From: Lucifugimonas sp038150225
GTDB taxonomy: Bacteria > Chloroflexota > Dehalococcoidia > Lucifugimonadales > Lucifugimonadaceae
Assembly (NCBI GenBank): GCA_038150225.1
Contig: JAYQWG010000006.1
Span: forward strand, 1 to 64,000
Length of the DNA stretch: 64,000 bases
Direction of reading: 5' to 3'
Shown: positions 58,667-64,000 of the stretch, one piece after another
How positions within the stretch are numbered: position 1 is the first letter of the stretch
Layout: each line of letters begins with the position of its first letter
Made by a program: the position numbers and the translations under genes
Notes under the pieces: model-generated
The model's input: the letters and a program-made list of their open reading frames with translations, nothing else
Databases searched by the model: none
Told to the model about the DNA's origin: nothing

Positions 58667-59467
58667 TCAGGGGAGCGTTATTACGCCCTCGAGAATTTGG
58701 ACCGCGTTGCCAGAAATGAGAACTCGGTCCCCACGCACTTCGCATTTAAGTGTGCCACCACGTTGAGATATTTGCCGCGCTGTGAACTCAGTCTTGCCAA
58801 GTTTGGACGCCCAATATGGAGCAAGTATCGTATGAGATGACCCCGTGACGGGGTCTTCGTTTATTCCGGCCGTAGGCACAAAAAACCTGCTGATGAAGTC
58901 GATATTAGTATCTGAACCTGGAGCTGTTGCTGCCACCCATGGTTCTGGAAGTGAGGCTACGGCTCTGAAGTCGGGCTTGAGATTCCTTACCTGTTCCTCG
59001 TTTCCGTACACGGCTATCGTCGTATTTGCTGACCAGACTTCAGAAGGGCGTTCGCCCAACGCCGCAGTAACTTTCTCAATCAACCCCGCGTCGGTAATTT
59101 GCGCCGGATTGTTGATTGGAAAATCGAGGGTAACTAAATCGCCGTCTTTTGAAGCAGTTAGGTATCCGCTTCTTGTGTGAAATCCAACTTGGTCTCTATC
59201 TGGTTCAAGTAATTCGGTGATTACGAATGTGGACGCGAGAGTCGCATGACCACAAAGCTCTACCTCTACTGTCGGAGTAAACCACCGCAGGTCGAAGTCC
59301 CCGTCACGACGTTTAACAAAGAAAGCTGTCTCCGATAAGTTCATTTCCCCGGCAATTTGCAGCATTTGCTCCTCGGTGAGCCATTCATCCAAAGGGCACA
59401 CCGCCGCCGGATTGCCGCTAAACGGTTTATCCGTGAACGCGTCGATCTGGAAAACGGGTATTCGCAT
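58667..59467 (-). CDS. PhzF-family isomerase/epimerase
   Basis: 266 residues, diaminopimelate-epimerase-like fold. The N-terminal MRIPVFQIDAFTDKPFSGNPAAVCPL and NLSETAFFVKRRDGDFDLRWFTPTVEVELCGHATLA are diagnostic, with Glu in NLSETAF as the catalytic acid/base. The second half contains NEDPVTGSSHTILAPYWASKLGK. Members catalyse hydrogen shifts in metabolites; PhzF itself acts in phenazine synthesis, but no phz genes are here. It follows the enolase-superfamily gene by 9 nt on the same strand, so they are co-transcribed and it probably serves the same catabolic route. Confidence 0.92.
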   Translation of the reverse strand: MRIPVFQIDAFTDKPFSGNPAAVCPLDEWLTEEQMLQIAGEMNLSETAFFVKRRDGDFDLRWFTPTVEVELCGHATLASTFVITELLEPDRDQVGFHTRSGYLTASKDGDLVTLDFPINNPAQITDAGLIEKVTAALGERPSEVWSANTTIAVYGNEEQVRNLKPDFRAVASLPEPWVAATAPGSDTNIDFISRFFVPTAGINEDPVTGSSHTILAPYWASKLGKTEFTARQISQRGGTLKCEVRGDRVLISGNAVQILEGVITLP

Positions 59468-59476
59468 TCCGGGGAG

Positions 59477-60652
59477 TTACCAGTTGTTACCACCGGTCCA
59501 TGGGTGTTTTTCGAGCTCCGATTCGATCAAATCGGACCCCAGCCCCGGGCGGTCATGGACTTTCAGCTGTCCATTCTCGATTTCAAGCGGATGCGTCATT
59601 ATGTCGTCGCGCCATGGAGCGTCGTCGTTGATGAACTCCAGGGTCATGAAGTTTGGGATCACTGCACAAATGTTTGCCGAAACTAGTGTGTTCATTGGGC
59701 TGTGGCAATTGTGAGGTGCGATAGCAACGTCGTAGACATGGGCGTAGTCACAAATTTTCTTACCCATGGTCACGCCGTTCCAAGCGAAGTCGGGCATCAC
59801 AATATCCTGGGCGTGAGATTCAAAGAATGGTCTGTACTCTTCCGGACCCATCAAGCTTTCGCCGTGGCAAATAGTTGTTGAGGTGGCCTCACGAACGGTT
59901 TTGAGTGAACCCGGGTCCCACGTTTCTGTTTCAAGCCACATCATATTGAACGGCTCAAGGGCTCGCGCCAGTTTGATTGCGCCTCCGAGTCGGAAGCCAA
60001 GCGCAGTATCGATAGCTATTCCGATATTTGGTCCCAGTGCCTCTCTGAATGTGCTGACTACACCAACAGCGTTATCCAGTTGCTCTGGAGTTATTTGACC
60101 GGAGTTCCCGACACCGTTTTTTCCTCGAGGACCACGTGGTAGTCCGTCGATATTCAAGATGTTTGTCTTGATCGCTTTGAAACGCTGATCCAGAACTTCG
60201 TTAGAAAGCGCCTTGATGTCATCAAGTGTTCTCAAATCTGGAGTTTGCAACTGCTCGTGATAGCCACGCCGATCTGAGCCACAGTGCGACCAGTACAGTT
60301 GCAACTCATCGCGCATCTTGCCGCCGAGCAACTGCCAAACTGGGACGCCGAGTGCCTTTCCGCGAATGTCCCACAAAGCCGAATCGATCCCGGACATAGC
60401 TTTGTAGGCGATTCCACCGCGTTGGCGGACCATGAATGAAGCCATCTCCCACCATGCAGATTCAGATGCCATGGGATCTCGACCGATCATGATTTCACCG
60501 AGTTGTTTGACTGTGCCTGCAACTGAATAGGCGGCCTGCCACTCTGTGCAATCACCCCAACCAACAATGTCGGAGTCTGTTTCGATCTTTACGAACGTCC
60601 ACGGTCTGAAAACACCATCGACGATGAAGGTTTTGACGTTAGTGATTTTTAT
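59477..60652 (-). CDS. Mandelate racemase/muconate lactonizing enzyme, apparent AUA start
   Basis: 391 residues from ATA 60652, where the protein begins IKITNVKTFIVDG, the family N-terminus (compare LKITDLRVYL at 1543). GAGG lies 8 nt upstream, and ATA overlaps the stop of the preceding MFS gene as ATAA. No ATG, GTG or TTG is in frame until ATG 60490, which would remove 54 residues of the capping domain. Mg ligands: Asp in IAIDTALGF, Glu in MMWLETETWDPG and Glu in ICHGESLMGPEEY. Bases: the Lys region FKAIKTNIL and His in IAPHNCHSP. Likely an acid-sugar dehydratase supplied by the co-transcribed MFS carrier. Confidence 0.85.
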   Translation of the reverse strand: MKITNVKTFIVDGVFRPWTFVKIETDSDIVGWGDCTEWQAAYSVAGTVKQLGEIMIGRDPMASESAWWEMASFMVRQRGGIAYKAMSGIDSALWDIRGKALGVPVWQLLGGKMRDELQLYWSHCGSDRRGYHEQLQTPDLRTLDDIKALSNEVLDQRFKAIKTNILNIDGLPRGPRGKNGVGNSGQITPEQLDNAVGVVSTFREALGPNIGIAIDTALGFRLGGAIKLARALEPFNMMWLETETWDPGSLKTVREATSTTICHGESLMGPEEYRPFFESHAQDIVMPDFAWNGVTMGKKICDYAHVYDVAIAPHNCHSPMNTLVSANICAVIPNFMTLEFINDDAPWRDDIMTHPLEIENGQLKVHDRPGLGSDLIESELEKHPWTGGNNW

Positions 60653-61989
60653 TTGAGTGACCTCAGGTCTTCGTCAACAGCAGCACCAGAAGGCAATTCC
60701 TGGTACTCGTACCTACGGACACCTGGCATGAATATCGCAACGGCGATCACAACGCCGATAGAAATGAATCCGCCGACGACCATGGTTGCCCCTGCACCAA
60801 TTGCCGCTGCGAAAAACGCAACTTCCATTTGCCCAATGTTGTTTGCTCCCATTGCTGCGAACGAGTGAGCACTCGATGCTCGCCCGATTAGCCTGTCAGG
60901 AGTAGTTAGCTGGACCATCGCTTGTCTCATGGTCATTCCGACCGAATCAGTTGCGCCTAACAAAGCGACTATTAATAAGCCAACCCAGAAGATCGGATTT
61001 AGTCCGAACGCAATCAACCCAACTGCATAGACCATCGTCGCGGCTAGAACGATTCGACCCTTGTGCTTGATCCGTTCAGTGAAGAACACAAGCATAGATC
61101 CAGCAACCCCACCCGCAGCATTGAATGAACCGAGCAAGGCAGTTCCATCAGCACCCATCCCGTAGAGGCCATCGGCGAACAACGGGAACAACATTCGGTA
61201 GAAGCTAACGATAGTTACCCCGATATCCAGCAAATACAAACCTGGAAGTATTGGGTGCCCAAACACATAACGCGCGCCTTCGCGAATGGCTTCTACCTTG
61301 CTTTGCGCTGCTGTGTCTGGATCTGGTTCACCACTGGCACTGATCAGAGCGGGAGCAATCATGCTGATCGCGGCTAAAACCGTTGCAGCTGCGAACGTAA
61401 CGGTGACTCCGAACCATACAAATAGTGCACCAAAGATTAACGGCGCGACGATTTGCCCGACCTGGAAGGATGCTGTCTGCATCGTCACTGCGTTTGTTAA
61501 GTGAGAGCGAGGCACAACTCTCGGCAACATCGCTGGTCGAGCTGAGTTGCCCAGCATGTTCACGATTCCGGTAGCACCCGTGACCGCAAAAATCATCCAG
61601 GGAGCCAATGTGTCGGTGGCTGCCGCAACTGTGAGTAGCAGCAGTGTGATGAACGACACTGACTGAGTGAACACCATCAACTTCTTTCGGTTGATGATGT
61701 CGGCAAGTAGTCCGCCATACACAACAACTGGCATTTGAATGAACTGGATTGCCCCGAGAATTCCGAGCTGGACTGCGGAGCCCGTTTCGTCGTACAGCCA
61801 CTGGGAACTAGCAAACAACCTCAGTTGCATTGCCACCAGCATGCTGATGCCGCCGAACCACAATAGGACGTAATCACGGAAGAACATCGAAGCCCAAGGT
61901 TTCAGAGGGCCTCTCGTTACATTTTCAGTTTGAGTCGCTGGGGATGTTGGTTCAGTAGGTGCGGATGATGCCGCTTCGTCGTTTTTCAA
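60649..61989 (-). CDS. Major facilitator superfamily transporter (MFS_3/enterobactin-exporter-like)
   Basis: 446 residues, 10-12 hydrophobic helices. The opening PWASMFFRDYVLLWFGGISMLVAMQLRLFASSQWLYDETGSAVQLG and the loop GGLLADIINRKKLMVFTQ are typical of the MFS_3 group (EntS-like exporters and other permeases). A 30-residue Thr/Pro/Glu-rich cytoplasmic tail precedes the first span. Its stop codon TAA overlaps the ATA start of the enolase-superfamily gene, so the genes form an operon with PhzF. Transport direction and substrate are not evident; import of the acid substrate is suggested by context. Confidence 0.88.
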   Translation of the reverse strand: MKNDEAASSAPTEPTSPATQTENVTRGPLKPWASMFFRDYVLLWFGGISMLVAMQLRLFASSQWLYDETGSAVQLGILGAIQFIQMPVVVYGGLLADIINRKKLMVFTQSVSFITLLLLTVAAATDTLAPWMIFAVTGATGIVNMLGNSARPAMLPRVVPRSHLTNAVTMQTASFQVGQIVAPLIFGALFVWFGVTVTFAAATVLAAISMIAPALISASGEPDPDTAAQSKVEAIREGARYVFGHPILPGLYLLDIGVTIVSFYRMLFPLFADGLYGMGADGTALLGSFNAAGGVAGSMLVFFTERIKHKGRIVLAATMVYAVGLIAFGLNPIFWVGLLIVALLGATDSVGMTMRQAMVQLTTPDRLIGRASSAHSFAAMGANNIGQMEVAFFAAAIGAGATMVVGGFISIGVVIAVAIFMPGVRRYEYQELPSGAAVDEDLRSLK

Positions 61990-62058
61990 TTCGTGCCGCA
62001 GTCTAGGTAGTTAAGAACTGCGGCATCGTACCACCGCCCAGCGAGCGAAGGTGCCTAC

Positions 62059-62607
62059 TTATCCACCGTTTGCTGCGATGAGTTCTTGAACCTTCGCGTC
62101 GACTCTCGACGCGGATATTGCGCCGATCGTGATGTCGTGAACCGAACCATCTGAGTTCAGGAAGAAGGTTGAGGGCATACTCCGCAATTCCCAATCCGTC
62201 ACCACCTGGCGAGTAGGGGTGTTTCCCGTCGGGTACGTGATCCCGAGTTCTTCAATGAGGTTGCGACCCGACTCATAGCTGCCAAGACCCACGTACGGTC
62301 CAACGTCTACGCCGAGGAATAGCACTTCGTCGCTGTATTTACGCCATGTTTGTTCGAACGCGGGCATCTCTGCGCGACAAGGTGGACAGTTTCCGGCCCA
62401 GAAATTCAGCACTATAGGTCTATCTTCGAGTGCATCTAACTCATCAAACATGACAGCTTTGCCACCAACAGCGGTCGCAGCTGTGGAACTGTATGGTCGG
62501 AACTCGAAATCTCCATTTCCTGGGCGATCCTGAGTAGTGCAGGCAGTGAGAAGTGCGAATAAAGCCGCAAGCGCTATGAGTGGCGTGGTTTTTCGAAGTT
62601 TGCTCAA
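62059..62607 (-). CDS. TlpA-like thioredoxin-fold lipoprotein
   Basis: 182 residues. A signal peptide with lipobox (ALLTAC, Cys23) anchors it outside the membrane. The AhpC/TSA-redoxin domain carries C74-P-P-C77 in LNFWAGNCPPCRAEMPAFEQ and the cis-Pro loop RSMPSTFFLNSDG. Such proteins reduce apocytochrome c or other extracytoplasmic disulfides, and a c-type cytochrome is encoded at 49847. The start is TTG 62607 with a weak SD. It is the first gene upstream of the MFS gene on this strand (69 bp), possibly the head of that operon. Confidence 0.9.
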   Translation of the reverse strand: MSKLRKTTPLIALAALFALLTACTTQDRPGNGDFEFRPYSSTAATAVGGKAVMFDELDALEDRPIVLNFWAGNCPPCRAEMPAFEQTWRKYSDEVLFLGVDVGPYVGLGSYESGRNLIEELGITYPTGNTPTRQVVTDWELRSMPSTFFLNSDGSVHDITIGAISASRVDAKVQELIAANGG

Positions 62608-62765
62608 TAGTGGTCGGTTTCGTTGGTTTCAGACAACGGGAATTCGATGCGGTAGGGATGCGTAGAGATTCGATCATCGTCGAAGGTTCTGTGGTGATAC
62701 ATTGTCGGCGATTGAATTCAGTATGAAACCCCGCTAAACCAGCGGCTTGTTCACGGAGAACACAA

Positions 62766-63581
62766 ATGGGTGATTTTGACGGTAAATCAGTGATAGTCAC
62801 CGGCGGCGCGCTCGGAATTGGTGGAGCGGCATCGGAGGCATTTGCACGAGAGGGTGCTAGCGTCACGATCCTCGACTGGAACGAGACGGCGGGTGATGCG
62901 ATGGTCGATCGAATCACGTCAGACGGCGGCACAGCGCAGTTTGTTCACGCAGACGCGGGTACATCAGACGGGTGCCGATCAACGGTTGATGCGGCTGTTG
63001 AGGCGTACGGCACGGTGAATGTGTTGTTCAACAATGTCGGAATTCAACCACCTGACTCCTACGTCGATGCAGTCGAGTTGCCGGAAGAAACCTGGGACAA
63101 GATCATCAACGTGAACTTAAAGAGCCGCTTTTTGATGGCAAAGTACTCGATTCCTCACATGCGCAAAGCAGGTGGGGGAGTGATCATCTCGTCCGCTAGC
63201 GTTCAAGGACTTCAGTCGATGCAAGGAGTTTCTGCGTACGCTGCCAGTAAAGGTGGCGACCTATCGCTCATGCGGCAAATGTCTTTGGATTTCGCCCCGG
63301 ACAACATTCGAGTGGTCTGCGTGAACCCTGGTGCTATCGACACGCCAATGGTTCGCAATGCAATTGAAGGCACGAGCGGAAATCTCGAAGAAGAACTGAT
63401 CAGTACCGCTCAGGCACACCCAATCGGAAGAATTGGTCAGGCTGAAGATATCGCGAACATGGTTTTGTTCTTGGCAAGCGACAAAGCATCGTTCATTACT
63501 GGCTCGTATTACAACGTAGACGGCGGTTTGATGGCAATGGGGGCTTGGGCAAGTACTGTTGGTGCTGCTGGCTCTGATTAG
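62766..63581 (+). CDS. Short-chain dehydrogenase/reductase
   Basis: 271 residues, complete SDR: VTGGALGIGGAASEAF (cofactor), LFNNVGIQPPDSY, IISSASVQGLQSM with the catalytic Ser, Y-A-A-S-K, and the ending FITGSYYNVDGG. ATG 62766 has GGAG 7 nt upstream. It diverges from the TlpA-like gene and converges with a partial enolase-superfamily gene, with 44 bp between stops. Likely oxidises a sugar or hydroxy acid within the same catabolic neighbourhood; the substrate is not determinable. Confidence 0.9.
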   Translation: MGDFDGKSVIVTGGALGIGGAASEAFAREGASVTILDWNETAGDAMVDRITSDGGTAQFVHADAGTSDGCRSTVDAAVEAYGTVNVLFNNVGIQPPDSYVDAVELPEETWDKIINVNLKSRFLMAKYSIPHMRKAGGGVIISSASVQGLQSMQGVSAYAASKGGDLSLMRQMSLDFAPDNIRVVCVNPGAIDTPMVRNAIEGTSGNLEEELISTAQAHPIGRIGQAEDIANMVLFLASDKASFITGSYYNVDGGLMAMGAWASTVGAAGSD

Positions 63582-63625
63582 AGCTTTCAGCGTAAAACTT
63601 GGGACTATTCACGCACGCTAGCTAG

Positions 63626-64000
63626 CTAAATGTATGCGATCGAGTTGTCGGGATTGACCTTGTCGCCCCGATGCCATGATCCTCGGAACGGGTGCTTTTC
63701 CAGTTCATCAACCGTGATGTCGATGCCAAGTCCTGGACCTTCTGGAAGCGGATAGTATCCGTCGACAGGTTGGATCACGTTCGTAACGGATGCGATCTCC
63801 GCCGGTTTCAGAATTCGTGACTCCTGGACCAGGAAGTTCGAATTCGCAGCGTCAAAGTGCAAATTTGCGACCGTTGCTAAGGGGCCCATCGGGTTATGCG
63901 GAGCTACGACGAGATCGTGTGCTTCTGCCATGAACGCGATTTTTCGCATCTCTGTCAGGCCACCGACGATACATACCTCTGGCTGCAGGATGTCCACCCC
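63626..64000 (-). CDS. Mandelate racemase/muconate lactonizing enzyme (5' part beyond window)
   Basis: The C-terminal 124 residues of a fourth enolase-superfamily enzyme, open to the window edge. It contains DILQPEVCIVGGLTEMRKIAFMAEAHDL with the last barrel strands, the His base in VVAPHNPMGPLATVANLHF, and the closing capping-domain segment GLGIDITVDELEKHP. The ending GSWHRGDKVNPDNSI is typical of galactonate-dehydratase-like members. The metal ligands lie outside the window. It converges with the SDR gene. Confidence 0.85.
   Translation of the reverse strand, partial: GVDILQPEVCIVGGLTEMRKIAFMAEAHDLVVAPHNPMGPLATVANLHFDAANSNFLVQESRILKPAEIASVTNVIQPVDGYYPLPEGPGLGIDITVDELEKHPFRGSWHRGDKVNPDNSIAYI

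Overview
The window is 64 kb of a bacterial chromosome with about 50% G+C by eye. I read it as a marine, SAR202-like member of the Chloroflexota (Dehalococcoidia-related). That placement is an inference. It rests on a bias known for SAR202 genomes: many paralogues of the mandelate racemase/enolase superfamily (four here), together with short-chain and MDR dehydrogenases, NHL-propeller proteins, CaiB/BaiF CoA-transferases, RraA/HpcH-type aldolases and glycolate-oxidase-type flavoenzymes. Genes are dense, starts are often TTG or GTG behind good Shine-Dalgarno (SD) sites, and I see no phage, transposase or CRISPR array.

Layout. 1-8.5 kb: an enolase-superfamily gene and a DinB-like gene diverge from a sugar isomerase/epimerase. 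An MFS carrier follows, then an HpcH/HpaI aldolase with three NHL-propeller paralogues. 8.5-16.6 kb: a Fur-family repressor, the primary sigma factor rpoD, an alcohol dehydrogenase, a PLP aminotransferase, class I fructose-bisphosphate aldolase, an M20 amidohydrolase and a short-chain dehydrogenase with an altered active site. 16.8-28 kb: a class V aminotransferase converges on an eight-gene minus-strand run (MDR dehydrogenase, sulfatase, glcD, Gfo/Idh/MocA, two aldo/keto reductases, glcE, glcF) that looks like a catabolic unit for a sulfated or oxidised sugar feeding a glycolate-type oxidase. 28-36.7 kb: gamma-glutamyltransferase, threonine-synthase-like enzyme, aminotransferase, RDD membrane protein, SDR, 2-hydroxyacid dehydrogenase, amidohydrolase and HAD phosphatase.

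36.7-41.7 kb is a signalling block: an exported duplicated-domain protein, a response regulator and a histidine kinase in one operon, then a second response regulator interrupted by an in-frame amber codon, a basic-tailed coiled-coil protein and tRNA-Arg(TCT). 41.8-48.8 kb: a CitE-MaoC-CaiB triad, a degenerate dehydrogenase, a large molybdo/tungsto formate dehydrogenase read through an in-frame UGA (selenocysteine, with a SECIS-like hairpin) and a DedA membrane protein. 48.8-54.7 kb: a 0.6 kb non-coding stretch with an A+T-rich island of spaced repeats, a small helix-turn-helix protein, a cytochrome c lipoprotein, larB, dnaN and a TrkH-type potassium channel subunit. 54.8-64 kb: a DapA-like/RraA-like/enolase operon, a truncated homocysteine methyltransferase, then PhzF, enolase, MFS carrier, TlpA-like lipoprotein, SDR and another partial enolase.

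The most unusual signals concern how the genes are decoded. The formate dehydrogenase needs UGA recoding, one response regulator carries a UAG, and three otherwise intact genes (aldo/keto reductase, DedA, enolase) have family-typical N-termini only if translation starts at AUU or AUA behind strong SD sites. Several family members have also lost canonical catalytic residues (an SDR, a DapA-like protein and a 2-hydroxyacid-dehydrogenase-like protein).
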